A DNA stretch of 64,000 nt from Sandaracinaceae bacterium (GCA_020633195.1 JACKEC010000015.1:682001-746000), one strand, 5' to 3'. Positions 45,833 through 55,014 are shown, numbered from the stretch's first letter. The notes: generated by a model not told the origin, from the letters alone. Made by a program: numbers and translations.

Positions 45833-48631
45833 TCAGTCATCGGCGAAGTCCGACAGCCGGGCCTCGACGAACCGGGCCGCGGCGGACTCGGGTGCCTCCT
45901 TCACGAACCGATGCGGGCGGAGGTGGGTGGCGCGCGCCCAGTCCACCTCGAAGGCCTCGGCGTAGTAGGCGGCGACCCGCGCGTCGTGGAACAGCAGCGA
46001 CGCGTCCCGGTTCAGCGTGACCCCCGAGGCGCTCCAGTTCTGGCTGCCGACCATCGCGCGGTCGTCGTCGACGACGAGCCCCTTGGTGTGCGTCCTGGGG
46101 ATCCCCCGCACGCGGCGGTGGATGTCGACCCCGCGCGACTTGAGGAACCACGCCACGTGATACGGAGAGCTGGCCTCCTTGCCGGAGCCCGTGCCGATCC
46201 GGAGGATCAGCCGCGCGTCGTCGAGCGTGAGGAGCTTCTCCACGAGCGCCTCGAGCAGCGAGTCGAGGATGCCGCGGTGCTCGTCCGGGCTGCGGGCGAT
46301 CGCGATGTACGGGATCTGGAAGAGGAGCCGCCGCTTCGCCGAGCGGATCGTCCGCAAGACCGCGCGACCGTACACCCGACCGCGCTCGTCCGGCGTCAAG
46401 AGGGGTTGCACGCGGATCGTGTCGTCGATCTCGAGCGGCGCGAGCGCCTTGCTCGGCGGGGGCCGCACGTTCGCGGCCTCCAGCGACACCGCACGGTCCG
46501 ACGGAACGAACAGCGTCACGTCGTCGTCCATCGAGCGGCGACGGTCCTCCGCCTTGGTCGGGACCTCCGCCCCGCCGAGCTCCCTCGCGCGCGTGATGTC
46601 CTGCGCGATGTGGTTCTTCAGCCGCGTCGCGAGCGTCCGGTTCTCCACGATCACGTGCCACTCGCGGTTTCCGTCGAGGTCCTTCGTGGTGATGTTCGCG
46701 AGCTCTGCCGGCGTGACCTCGGGCTGGCTCGAGGACTTCCAGTTGCCCGAGGAGAGCCAGAAGGTGTCCCCGCGCACGGTGACCTTCATGTGGTACGAGT
46801 ACGCGACGAGGCCGAGCTTCCCCTTGGGGACGACGATCCGCTCGAACCGCTTGCCGGCGCTGGACGCGAGCTCCGCGAAGTCCTTCCTCGCGTCGAATTC
46901 GTCGGTCTCGGCCTCCGCGAAGGTCGCGGGATCGAGCGCCATGTGGCACCGGCCGTTGGCTTTGAGCCGCGCGCGGATCGCCTCCTCGATGTACGGCGCC
47001 CGGAACTGGTACATCGCGGAGTACGTGGTCTGCCGCTTCTTCGTGAGCAGGAACTTCTCGAGGACGTCCCAGGAGTGCTCCGGCCCCACGTGGAGCGTGA
47101 GCTTCATCGGCTGCTCCACCGGGTCGAGCGAGAACCCCTCACCGTCGCGGTTCGCGTCGTCGTACTGGATGGAGCTCACCGCCGCCTCGAGCTCCAGCTG
47201 GCCGTCGTGGAGCGCGGCGACCTGCTCGTCGACCTCGGCCGGCAAGTAGTGGACGGGGACCCCGAGCACCTCGCGCGGACCGCTGGCCGCGACCTCGACG
47301 AGGCGCGGCGGCGACACGGACGCGGCGACGAACGGCGTGTCCCCGATGCGATCACCGTCCGCCTCGAAGCCGACCCGAGCGCCGATCACGCCGGCTGGCC
47401 GCGACGACCAGAACGCGCGCACGGCGGCGTGGGCCATCGCGAGGGTCACCGTCTTCGGCGCCCCTCCGCTCGGCGGCGACGACGGCCCCCCGCCGACGGT
47501 CGGCGTCCCGAGCGAGATGCGCAGCCGCACCGGGACGACGACCTCCACCTCGCCCGGATCGCTCGTCGCCACCGTCGTCGACGCGGCCGGTGGAGCTGTG
47601 GGCGGCGGCTGCGGCGGCGCCGCGGGAGGCGCCGCGGCCGCCTCGACCTCGGGGAGCCGCGTCCAGCGCTTGCCGTCGACGAAGTCGCGCAGCTTGCGCC
47701 GCTGCACCGCGTAGTTCGCCTCCCGGTAGGCGCCGGCGAAGTGGAGCCCGACGGCCTTGCCCCCCGCGACGACCACCGAGCCGGAGTTGCCGCCGAGCGT
47801 GGCGGCGTCGTGCTCGAGGTAGTCGGGATCCGAGCTCGGCATCGGGTACCCCGGCGCGACGCGCTTCACGTCGTACTGCTGCTGGAACAGCTTGTTCATC
47901 AGCCGCTGGTCGGGGATCACGTCCCGGCTCGCGCGCGCCGGGTAGCCGATCACGCAGAGCGGATCGTCGTCGCCGACGTCGTCGGTCGCGATCGGGATCG
48001 GGGCGCTCGTCTGTCCGGCTACGTGCTTCACCGACAGGAACGCGATGTCCGGGCCCGAGTCGGGCTCGATGTAGATCACCCGCGCGATCGGGACGGACCG
48101 CGCGTCGTCCGCGGCCAGGTCGTGCGCGGTGGAGAAGCGCGGCTCGAGCGGGCGGCCGTGGGTCCCCGAGTGGAAGACGAACTGATCGCCGTCTCGCGAC
48201 GCGATGAGCTGCGCCACGTGCCGGTTGGTGACCAGCACGTCCTCGGCCACGAACCACGCGGTGCCCACGAAGGGGAGACCGCCGACGAAGTTGCTGACGT
48301 CGATCCGCCCGACGCGCGGGAGGAGCGCCTCGATGTCGCGGCTCGCGCCGAGGGTGTGCGCGACGAGCTGCTTCGCCTCCTGGCCGAAGTCCGACAGGTC
48401 GAGGTCCGTCTGTAGCTTCCCGTCGCGGACGAGCAGCACCGGGCGCTCGAGCGCGACCACCGACTCGAGCGTGAAGGTGGGCTTCGGGCGCTGTACGGCC
48501 TCGAGCTTCGTCGCCTTCGGATCGGCCGCCGATTCTGGGGCCGCCAGACGACGGTCCGCCTCGGCGGCGGCGCTCGGGTTGCGCTTGCGCATGCGCGCCA
48601 GGAAAGCCTTCGCGCGGTCCGTCGGCGTCAT
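45833..48631 (-). CDS. Trypsin-like protease fused to a phospholipase D / nuclease domain
   Basis: A protein of 932 residues from the ATG at 48631. The trypsin-like domain (about 60-310) has His138 in VLVTNRHVA, Asp195 in GPDIAFLSV and Ser283 in TLGGNSGSVVV. A proline-rich linker (330-390) and a roughly 100-residue alpha/beta segment follow. A PLD domain has two HKD motifs: His614-Lys616-Asp622 with SSGNW, and His848-Lys850-Asp855 with VGSQNWS. PLD-family enzymes cut phosphodiesters in lipids or nucleic acids; several bacterial conflict systems use them as nucleases. No signal peptide. The fusion suggests proteolytic control of a phosphodiesterase effector. It is the first gene of the operon. 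Confidence 0.85.
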   Translation of the reverse strand: MTPTDRAKAFLARMRKRNPSAAAEADRRLAAPESAADPKATKLEAVQRPKPTFTLESVVALERPVLLVRDGKLQTDLDLSDFGQEAKQLVAHTLGASRDIEALLPRVGRIDVSNFVGGLPFVGTAWFVAEDVLVTNRHVAQLIASRDGDQFVFHSGTHGRPLEPRFSTAHDLAADDARSVPIARVIYIEPDSGPDIAFLSVKHVAGQTSAPIPIATDDVGDDDPLCVIGYPARASRDVIPDQRLMNKLFQQQYDVKRVAPGYPMPSSDPDYLEHDAATLGGNSGSVVVAGGKAVGLHFAGAYREANYAVQRRKLRDFVDGKRWTRLPEVEAAAAPPAAPPQPPPTAPPAASTTVATSDPGEVEVVVPVRLRISLGTPTVGGGPSSPPSGGAPKTVTLAMAHAAVRAFWSSRPAGVIGARVGFEADGDRIGDTPFVAASVSPPRLVEVAASGPREVLGVPVHYLPAEVDEQVAALHDGQLELEAAVSSIQYDDANRDGEGFSLDPVEQPMKLTLHVGPEHSWDVLEKFLLTKKRQTTYSAMYQFRAPYIEEAIRARLKANGRCHMALDPATFAEAETDEFDARKDFAELASSAGKRFERIVVPKGKLGLVAYSYHMKVTVRGDTFWLSSGNWKSSSQPEVTPAELANITTKDLDGNREWHVIVENRTLATRLKNHIAQDITRARELGGAEVPTKAEDRRRSMDDDVTLFVPSDRAVSLEAANVRPPPSKALAPLEIDDTIRVQPLLTPDERGRVYGRAVLRTIRSAKRRLLFQIPYIAIARSPDEHRGILDSLLEALVEKLLTLDDARLILRIGTGSGKEASSPYHVAWFLKSRGVDIHRRVRGIPRTHTKGLVVDDDRAMVGSQNWSASGVTLNRDASLLFHDARVAAYYAEAFEVDWARATHLRPHRFVKEAPESAAARFVEARLSDFADD

Positions 48632-48946
48632 CGACTCGCTCCTCCCCGGAGAGCGCGCGCGGCGGCTCCCCACGAGCGCATCCCCTCTGCGCTCGCGCCG
48701 TCGAGCCAGAGCTCAATGGGATCATCGACCCCGATTGCTCCCCGTCACTCGACGATGTCGAAGCGTTCTACATCAAGACGTCGAACTGGATCATCACAAT
48801 TGTTGAACGAGTAACTGTTGAAAACAGTCCTGAATCAGTGATGAAAGCTGGGTTTACACTGCTTTGTTCAGTGGTCTCCGAAGCGCTCCGTTGGGCCGCT
48901 TCATGGTATGTAGCTCGCCAGTGCTCCAACGATCGGAAACGCGCCC
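48632..48946. promoter_or_regulatory. Divergent control region, relatively AT-rich, with TGTTGAA repeats
   Basis: This 315-bp stretch separates the head of the minus-strand operon from the divergent tandem flavoprotein gene and holds no gene I can support. It is less GC-rich than the genes around it. It contains TGTTGAA twice with a 15-bp spacing (48801-48807 and 48816-48822); the second is part of the inverted repeat CTGTT-GAA-AACAG (48815-48827). Both promoters and an operator are likely here. I cannot fix -35/-10 boxes. Confidence 0.55.
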
Positions 48947-51739
48947 ATGAAGCTCGACGAAGCGAAAGACCTCGAGGCCAGCTTTCAGGGAGTCATCGAG
49001 CCACGATCGCCCGCCGCCTCCGGCGGCTCGACCCCGGTGCTCGTGCCCACCTCCAACCAGGACGTCATCCGCGCGTTGAAGCTCGCCCGCGCCTCGAACC
49101 GCAAGGTCTTCGTCCAGAGCGGCCGAGGCGTCGCCCCTCGCGGCCCCGTGCTCGAGGGGCCCGGCGGTCCGGCCCCGACCGCGATCGTGAGCATGGAGGC
49201 CTTCGGCGGCGCGAACGTCGACGCGGGCGTCGTGCACGCGGGGTCCGCCACCACCACGGCCGAGCTCGCGGACGCGATCGCCGACGGCGACGTCTTCCTC
49301 CCGCTCGGCGACGACCCGTCCCGGAGCCTCGTCTCGTCGCTCCTCGATCCGAGCGAGCCGTTCCCGCGGAGCGCGCCCGGCGCGAGCCTTCGACGTCTCC
49401 TCGCCACCGCGCAGGTGATCCCCGTCGAGGGCGTCGGCGCGGGCTACGCGAAGAAGCTCCAGCCCGAGGCGGTTCGCCCGTTCCTCGACGGCGAGCGGGT
49501 GGGCGTGTTGACCCGCATCACCCTCGAGGCGCCGTCGGCTGCGCCCGACGAGTCCGAGCGCTGGCTCCACGTCCGCACCGCCCCCTACGAGCGGGAGGGC
49601 TTCGCGCGAATCTGCGATCGCCTCCTCGGGTCGGGCGGCGTGCCCGGGGCGGTCGACGTCGCGATCCGCGTGACCGCCGCCGCGTACGGCATGAAGATCG
49701 TGGTCGTCCGGGCGATGGGGCGCCGCGCGGCCGACGGCCCGAGCACGGAGCGAGCGCTGGCGGAGGCCTTTCCCTCGACGACGCCCGGCGACGCCGAGCG
49801 GACGGAGGGCCCCGGCTCGAGCGTCGCGCGTTGGGTGGCGTGCGGGCCGACGGTGCCGGACGCCGACGAGGGCGCGGTCCGCTTCGGCCCCGCGGAGAGC
49901 GCGTCCTTCGACGCGGCGCGAGCCGAGCTGCTCGACGCGATCGACTTCGCCAACGGCGTGGACGAGGACGGCCACGATCGCTCCCCCGGCGTCGACGCGT
50001 GGGTGGAGATCCGCCTGCAAGCCGGCGCGCGGATCCAGACCACCGCCTACCTCGTCCACGACGGCGCCCCTCGCGAGCTGGTCACCGAGGCGCGCGCCCG
50101 CTTCGCGAGGGCGATCCCGCTCGCCGCGCCTCCCGTCGGCGCCACCGCGGGAGACGTCTTGCGCGGCGTCGACGTCCTCGCGCACCGGCCCACCGTCGAG
50201 GGCTTCCGCTTCGCGCTCGAGGCCCCGCCGATCATCCCGGGGTTCAAGGGGCCCGTTCACCCGCGGAGCACCGCGCGCGGGTATCGGGACGCCGCGAAGC
50301 AGTACGCCCGCAGCTCGTACGACGCCGCCACCGTGCAGGCGCGGATGACCCCCGCCTTCGTCGCCTTCCCGATCGACGCCGACGACGTCGTCGCGGCCGT
50401 CGGGTTCGCGGCGCAGGCCTCGCTCGCGGTCGTCGCCCGATCCGGAGGCCACCAGTACTGCGGCCTCTCGTCCGGAGGCGCCGACACCCTCGTCCTCGAC
50501 CTCTCGTTCATGCGCGGCCTCGCCTTCTCGCCGGACGGCGCGCGCGTCACCGTCGGGCCGGGCATCCGCCTCCGCGACCTCTCCAAAGCGCTGCGCGGCG
50601 CGCACGTCGCCATCCCCCACGGCGAGTGCCCCCTCGTGGGGATCGGCGGCCACGTCCAGACCGGCGGCGTCGGCCACCAGCTCCGCACCCTCGGCCTCAC
50701 CCTGGACCACGTCGCGTCCTTCAAGATGGTCACGTGGGGCCCCCCGTGCGCCGAGCGCACCTTCACCCGGCCCGCCGCCGCGCAGCCCGCCGTCGGGGCC
50801 CCCGTCACGAACGACGACGTCTTCCGCGCCGTGCTCGGCGGGGGCCCGGGCAGCTGGGGCGTCCTCACCGAGATCACCTTCGAAGTGCGCCGGGACGGCG
50901 ACTTCCCTGACAGCCGGTCCTTCTACGGCGCGTACTGGTACGACAAGGAGGCTTTCGCCATCGCGATGCAGCACCTCGGCGGGTGGGCGAAGAGCCAGCA
51001 CGCCGGGAACCTGCCCAAGGGCGCCGACCTCTTCCTGTCCGTCGTCTCGGGCGACTTCCCGCGACCGCCGGCGCTCCTCGTCGAGGCCATGAGCACCGAC
51101 GCCGCGGGCCACGCCCTCACCTCCGCGGCCGTCGAGGCCGTCGACAAGGCGCGCTTTCCGATCAGCAAGCGCCGCGGCCCGGCCAAGATCTCGGAGATCG
51201 CCGACGACGGCGTGCGCGCCATCGGCGCCTTCGGCCTGCCCAAGAGCGGTCGTGAGTTCGACCTCCCGTACAAGAAGTCCCTCTACATCAGCCGCGTCCC
51301 CTTCACGCCCGCGTTCGAGCAGGCCTTCGTGAAGCTCGTCGACGACGTCGAGCGCGCGAGCGGCCTCCGGGTCGTCGTCCAGGCCGTCGTCGGCGGGGGC
51401 GCGTTCGCGGCGAGCGGCGCGGGCACCACCCACATGCAGCGCCGAGACGCCCTCGTGCAGCTCGTCTTCGACGTCTTCTACGAGGACGGTGAGGAGGCCG
51501 CCGCGTGGGCGTTCCAGGCGCGGATGCGAGGCCTCCTCGCCGCGTACAGCGGCGGCGACGACCTCCGCATGATGTGGGGCACCTACGAGCAGCAGGGCAC
51601 CGCCCAGCTCGACATGAGCCAGCCGGCGGTGCAGGCCCTCTACTACGACTCCGCGAACGCCCACGCCCGGCTGCGGGAGATCAAGAGGGCGGTCGACCCG
51701 ACCGACGTCTTCCGGACCTCCTTCACCGTCACCCCCTGA
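48947..51739 (+). CDS. FAD-linked oxidase with tandem PCMH domains
   Basis: A protein of 930 residues, about twice the usual family size. The first PCMH-like half (about 20-450) looks degenerate: its FAD-loop equivalent reads VFVQSGRGVAPRG, without the linking His. The second half is complete, with His502 in VARSGGHQYCG and Cys561 in IPHGECPLVGIGG positioned for bicovalent FAD, and a BBE-type C-terminus (YYDSANAHARLREIKRAVDP). The enzyme probably oxidises a small alcohol, sugar or aromatic with O2, the first half being structural or regulatory. It is divergent from the protease/redox operon, which carries another BBE-type oxidase. Confidence 0.82.
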   Translation: MKLDEAKDLEASFQGVIEPRSPAASGGSTPVLVPTSNQDVIRALKLARASNRKVFVQSGRGVAPRGPVLEGPGGPAPTAIVSMEAFGGANVDAGVVHAGSATTTAELADAIADGDVFLPLGDDPSRSLVSSLLDPSEPFPRSAPGASLRRLLATAQVIPVEGVGAGYAKKLQPEAVRPFLDGERVGVLTRITLEAPSAAPDESERWLHVRTAPYEREGFARICDRLLGSGGVPGAVDVAIRVTAAAYGMKIVVVRAMGRRAADGPSTERALAEAFPSTTPGDAERTEGPGSSVARWVACGPTVPDADEGAVRFGPAESASFDAARAELLDAIDFANGVDEDGHDRSPGVDAWVEIRLQAGARIQTTAYLVHDGAPRELVTEARARFARAIPLAAPPVGATAGDVLRGVDVLAHRPTVEGFRFALEAPPIIPGFKGPVHPRSTARGYRDAAKQYARSSYDAATVQARMTPAFVAFPIDADDVVAAVGFAAQASLAVVARSGGHQYCGLSSGGADTLVLDLSFMRGLAFSPDGARVTVGPGIRLRDLSKALRGAHVAIPHGECPLVGIGGHVQTGGVGHQLRTLGLTLDHVASFKMVTWGPPCAERTFTRPAAAQPAVGAPVTNDDVFRAVLGGGPGSWGVLTEITFEVRRDGDFPDSRSFYGAYWYDKEAFAIAMQHLGGWAKSQHAGNLPKGADLFLSVVSGDFPRPPALLVEAMSTDAAGHALTSAAVEAVDKARFPISKRRGPAKISEIADDGVRAIGAFGLPKSGREFDLPYKKSLYISRVPFTPAFEQAFVKLVDDVERASGLRVVVQAVVGGGAFAASGAGTTHMQRRDALVQLVFDVFYEDGEEAAAWAFQARMRGLLAAYSGGDDLRMMWGTYEQQGTAQLDMSQPAVQALYYDSANAHARLREIKRAVDPTDVFRTSFTVTP

Positions 51740-51817
51740 CGCCGGACGATTTTCGCGGACCCCTTCAGGGATTCTTCAGGAGTCGTGGGCTCCTTCTCTG
51801 CCGTGGAGGAGATGAGC

Positions 51818-52432
51818 ATGACGACGACCGCGATGACCCTCGGAGCCCCTGGCAGCCTCGCCAAGGACCTGCTCGCCCAGCACTCGCGCCGCGCGGCGGG
51901 CCTCGCCGTCGACAAGATCCTCGGCGACGAGGCGTCGCCGGAGCTCAAGAAGGCGGCGGCCGACCTCGTCGCGCCGTGGGCCGAGAAGCTCGTGCGCGGC
52001 CTCGACGACTTCATCCGGATCCCGGGCACCAACATCCGCGTCGGCCTCGACTCGATCGTCGGCTTCATCATCCCTGGCGCCGGCGACGCCATCACCGGCA
52101 CCGCCTCGATGGCCTTGCTCCTGCTGGCCCTCAAGGAGCGCGTCCCCACCGTCGCGATCGGCAAGATGGTCCTCAACATCTTGGTCGACACCGTCGGAGG
52201 CCTCCTCCCCGTCGTCGGCGACGCCTTCGACGTCGCGTGGCGCAGCAACCGCCGGAACCTCGACATCATCGAGCAGTACAAGGCCGACCCCCAGAAGGAG
52301 CCGACCGCGCTCGACTACCTCCTCGTGGGCAGCGGCCTCGCCCTCGCCGTGCTCTCCGTGCTCCTGCCGATCTTCATCGTCTACGGCGTCGGCCTCGGCG
52401 CCGTGCTCGGCCTCGGCCACCTCTTCGGCTGA
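51818..52432 (+). CDS. DUF4112 membrane protein
   Basis: A protein of 204 residues from the ATG at 51818, which has GGAGGAG six bases upstream; ATG 51812 and GTG 51785 are also in frame. The DUF4112 core is clear: DDFIRIPGTNIRVGLDSIVG, IPGAGDAITG, MVLNILVDTVGGLLPVVGDA and FDVAWRSNRRNLDII. Two to three hydrophobic helices include the C-terminal one. The function of the family is unknown; it lies in the inner membrane. It follows the flavoprotein gene after about 80 bp. Confidence 0.88.
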   Translation: MTTTAMTLGAPGSLAKDLLAQHSRRAAGLAVDKILGDEASPELKKAAADLVAPWAEKLVRGLDDFIRIPGTNIRVGLDSIVGFIIPGAGDAITGTASMALLLLALKERVPTVAIGKMVLNILVDTVGGLLPVVGDAFDVAWRSNRRNLDIIEQYKADPQKEPTALDYLLVGSGLALAVLSVLLPIFIVYGVGLGAVLGLGHLFG

Positions 52433-52504
52433 GAACGTCGAGGCACCCGCGACGGACGCCCGAAGGCACTGTTCGGCCCCGCCCGCCGGGCGTACCGTCC
52501 GCTC

Positions 52505-52789
52505 ATGGGACTCTTGAAGACGCGTTGGGAGACCGAGCACGACGGCCACGCCCTCGCCGTGGCGCGCGACGAGCTCACCAAGGGCTTCGTCATCGAGTGG
52601 GACGGAGTCGTGATCGCCCGCCGGAGCTGGTCCTGGATCGGCCTCGGCGAGCTCCACGGCACCGCCGACGTCGACGGCTCCCCGAGAGAGATCCACGTCG
52701 CCCTCGAGTGGGGCGGCCTCTCCGCCCTCGACGGCGAGTGCACCGTCACCGTCGACGGCGAGGCGGTGCCGATGAAGAAGATCGCGTAG
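52505..52789 (+). CDS. Small hypothetical protein
   Basis: A protein of 94 residues, mostly beta strand, cytoplasmic, with no recognised motif. It reads like a small beta sandwich with repeated Trp (SWSWIG, EWGGL). Codon use follows the local bias. It lies alone between the DUF4112 gene and the ECF sigma gene. Function unknown. Confidence 0.55.
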   Translation: MGLLKTRWETEHDGHALAVARDELTKGFVIEWDGVVIARRSWSWIGLGELHGTADVDGSPREIHVALEWGGLSALDGECTVTVDGEAVPMKKIA

Positions 52790-52958
52790 GTCCCCACGCG
52801 GGTGCGGGGCGTCGGTTCGGTACCGCCAGCGACGCCCGAACCAGGAGGGGACGGATCGAGCTTTTCGAACTTTCTCCTCCCGAGAGCTCGGGTCGTTCAG
52901 ACCGCCTGGTAGGCGAGTCGCGGCCCCGACGTGCTGCTAGAGTGCGGGGCCGGTGGTG

Positions 52959-53543
52959 ATGGGTGAGGAGAACGGCGAGGCCGATCGGGGAGGCGTCACG
53001 CGGCTGCTTCTGCGCCTGCGGGACGGCGACCCCGCGGCGGAAGCCGCCCTCGCGCCGATCGTCTACGCGGAGCTGAAGCGACGCGCACAGCACCTGATGG
53101 TGCGCGAGTGGAACGGGCACAGCATGCAGGCGACGATGCTGGTCAACGACGCGTACATGGCGCTCGTCCACGCGGACGGAATCGACTGGGAGAGTCGCGG
53201 TCACTTCTACTCCGTCGCGGCGCGGGTGATGCGACGGCTCCTCGTGGATCGCGCTCGCTCGCGCGCGAGGGACAAGCGCGGGGGCGGGGTCCGACCCGAG
53301 CCGTTCGACGACGCGTCGATGGTCTCGCTCGATCGAGACGACGACGTGCTGCGGGTGAACGAGGCGCTCGAGCGGCTCGCCGCGGTGAACGAGCGGCACG
53401 CCGAGATCGTCACCCTGCGCTTCTTCGGTGGGCTCGGGATGGACGAGATCGCCGAGGCGCTCGGCGTCCCGAAGCGCTCCCTCGAGCGGGACTGGACGTT
53501 CATCAAGGCGTGGCTGCGGCGGGAGCTCTCGAGTGAGCGTTGA
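52959..53543 (+). CDS. ECF-family RNA polymerase sigma factor
   Basis: A protein of 194 residues from the ATG at 52959; GTG 52953 is also open. Region 2 (LAPIVYAELKRRAQHLM, TMLVNDAYMALV, FYSVAARVMRRLLVDRARS) and region 4 (HAEIVTLRFFGGLGMDEIAE, ALGVPKRSLERDW) are those of the ECF subgroup often encoded next to Ser/Thr kinase genes. There is no anti-sigma factor gene nearby. Its stop overlaps the kinase start by 11 bp, so the kinase is translated with it and may control its activity by phosphorylation. Confidence 0.92.
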   Translation: MGEENGEADRGGVTRLLLRLRDGDPAAEAALAPIVYAELKRRAQHLMVREWNGHSMQATMLVNDAYMALVHADGIDWESRGHFYSVAARVMRRLLVDRARSRARDKRGGGVRPEPFDDASMVSLDRDDDVLRVNEALERLAAVNERHAEIVTLRFFGGLGMDEIAEALGVPKRSLERDWTFIKAWLRRELSSER

Positions 53544-54984
53544 CGCCGACCGGGTCCGCGAGGTCTTCCTCGACGCCTTGGAGCGGCCGCCCGACGCGCG
53601 AGCCGCGTACGTCCGCGAGGCGTGCGCGGGCGACGAAGACCTGCGCGCGGAGGTGGCGTCGCTGCTCGCCCATCACCGCGAGTCGGCCCTGATCGACGAG
53701 GGGGAGAGTCGCAGCGTCCTCGCCAGCGCGCTCACCCAGTTCGAACCGAGCGCGTCGGCGCCGATCGCCGTGTCTGAGCCGCCGAGCGGGGCGCGCTATC
53801 GCACCCTGCGGGAGCTCGGCGCCGGCGGCATGGGCGTGGTCGTGAAGAGCTTCGACCGCAGCCTGTGTCGGGTGGTCGCGACGAAGACGCCCCACGGCGG
53901 GGGCTCACAGGCGTCCTCGTCGCTGCAGTGGAGCGCGCTCCTCCACGAGGCGCGGCTGCTCGCCTACCTCGACCACCCGGGCGTCGTTCGCGTCTACGAT
54001 CTGCGCGCGGACGAGAACGGGCTCTCGTACACGATGCAGCTCCTCGACGGCGAGAGCCTGGCCGCGCGGCTCGCCACGCTGCGCGGCGAAGGTCGCCCGA
54101 TGCCGGTGTCCGAGGTCGTCCGCATCACCACGCGCGTGTGCGAGGTCCTGGCCAACGCGCACGCGAAGGGCGTCCTCCACCTCGACGTGAAGCCCGACAA
54201 CGTGATGCTGGAGCCGTTCGGCCACGTGTCCGTCATCGACTGGGGGATGGCGCGCTTCCACGACCCGGCGCCGTATCGAGCGCAGCTCGCCCTGGCCGGC
54301 GAGGTCATGCTCGACGAGCACCTGGGTGGCGTGTCGGGGGGCACGCCCGTGTACATGCCTCCGGAGCAATTCGATCCGGACGCGGAGCTCGGTCCCGCCG
54401 CGGACGTCTACGCCGTCGGCGCGATGCTCTACGAGCTGCTGACCGGCCGCGCCCCGTTCGCGACCGGCGAAGGCGCGCCCTTGCTCCTCTTCGCCAAGCA
54501 CTCCGGCGCGCGGCCCGTGCGCGAGGAGCGGCCCGAGGTGTCCGAGCGGCTCGGCGCCCTGTGCGGGCGGATGCTCGCGCCCGACCCCGCGGACCGGCCC
54601 GCGTCCGTGCACGACGTCCTCGAGGAGCTCGCGGCGCTGACGGACATCGGCGCCGGGGCCGCGCACGTCCGCCTCGCGCCGGGCGAGGTGCTGTTCGAGC
54701 AGGGCGCGGCGAGCACGACCGCCTATCAGGTGGTGAGCGGCGAGCTCGAGATCGTCGACGACGACGTGGTCGTGGCCACCCGGCACGCGGGCGATGTGGT
54801 GGGCGAGCTCGCGATGCTCTCGCGCACGCGGCGGAGCGCGACCGTGCGGGCGAAGGCGGCCACCGTGCTCCGGGCGATCGATTGGGCGGCGCTCGAGGAC
54901 GAGCTGTCGAGGGTGGACCCGCTGGTCGCGCACCTCCTGCGGAAGCTCTCCGACAAGCTGATCGAGACCACCAGCCAGAGCTGA
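53533..54984 (+). CDS. Ser/Thr kinase fused to a cyclic-nucleotide-binding domain
   Basis: A protein of 483 residues, GTG start inside the sigma factor gene. A short helical N-terminus typical of ECF-linked kinases is followed at about 92-370 by the kinase: GAGGMGVVVKSF, Lys118, a catalytic loop LHLDVKPDNVML (Asp218, Lys220, Leu in place of the usual Arg) and DWG instead of DFG (Asp236). At about 385-475 is a cNMP-binding domain (LAPGEVLFEQGAASTTAYQ, GDVVGELAMLSRTRRSATV). Catalytic Asp and Lys are kept, so activity is plausible but of the non-RD kind. The layout suggests that cAMP or a similar ligand controls the kinase and, through it, the sigma factor. No membrane helix. Confidence 0.88.
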   Translation: MSVDADRVREVFLDALERPPDARAAYVREACAGDEDLRAEVASLLAHHRESALIDEGESRSVLASALTQFEPSASAPIAVSEPPSGARYRTLRELGAGGMGVVVKSFDRSLCRVVATKTPHGGGSQASSSLQWSALLHEARLLAYLDHPGVVRVYDLRADENGLSYTMQLLDGESLAARLATLRGEGRPMPVSEVVRITTRVCEVLANAHAKGVLHLDVKPDNVMLEPFGHVSVIDWGMARFHDPAPYRAQLALAGEVMLDEHLGGVSGGTPVYMPPEQFDPDAELGPAADVYAVGAMLYELLTGRAPFATGEGAPLLLFAKHSGARPVREERPEVSERLGALCGRMLAPDPADRPASVHDVLEELAALTDIGAGAAHVRLAPGEVLFEQGAASTTAYQVVSGELEIVDDDVVVATRHAGDVVGELAMLSRTRRSATVRAKAATVLRAIDWAALEDELSRVDPLVAHLLRKLSDKLIETTSQS

Positions 54985-55014
54985 GTCCGACGACGCGAAA
55001 AATCTGGCGGACTC
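54983..55014 (+). terminator. Inverted repeat after the kinase gene
   Basis: GAGTCCG (54983-54989) and CGGACTC (55008-55014) are exact inverse complements around an 18-nt spacer that holds five A residues. It begins at the stop codon. It may be a weak terminator or an operator for the next gene; no T-run follows. Confidence 0.35.

Noticed and set aside
30264..48631. Prophage or integrative element carrying the conflict operon
   Set aside because: I found no integrase, transposase, tRNA or flanking direct repeats in the window.
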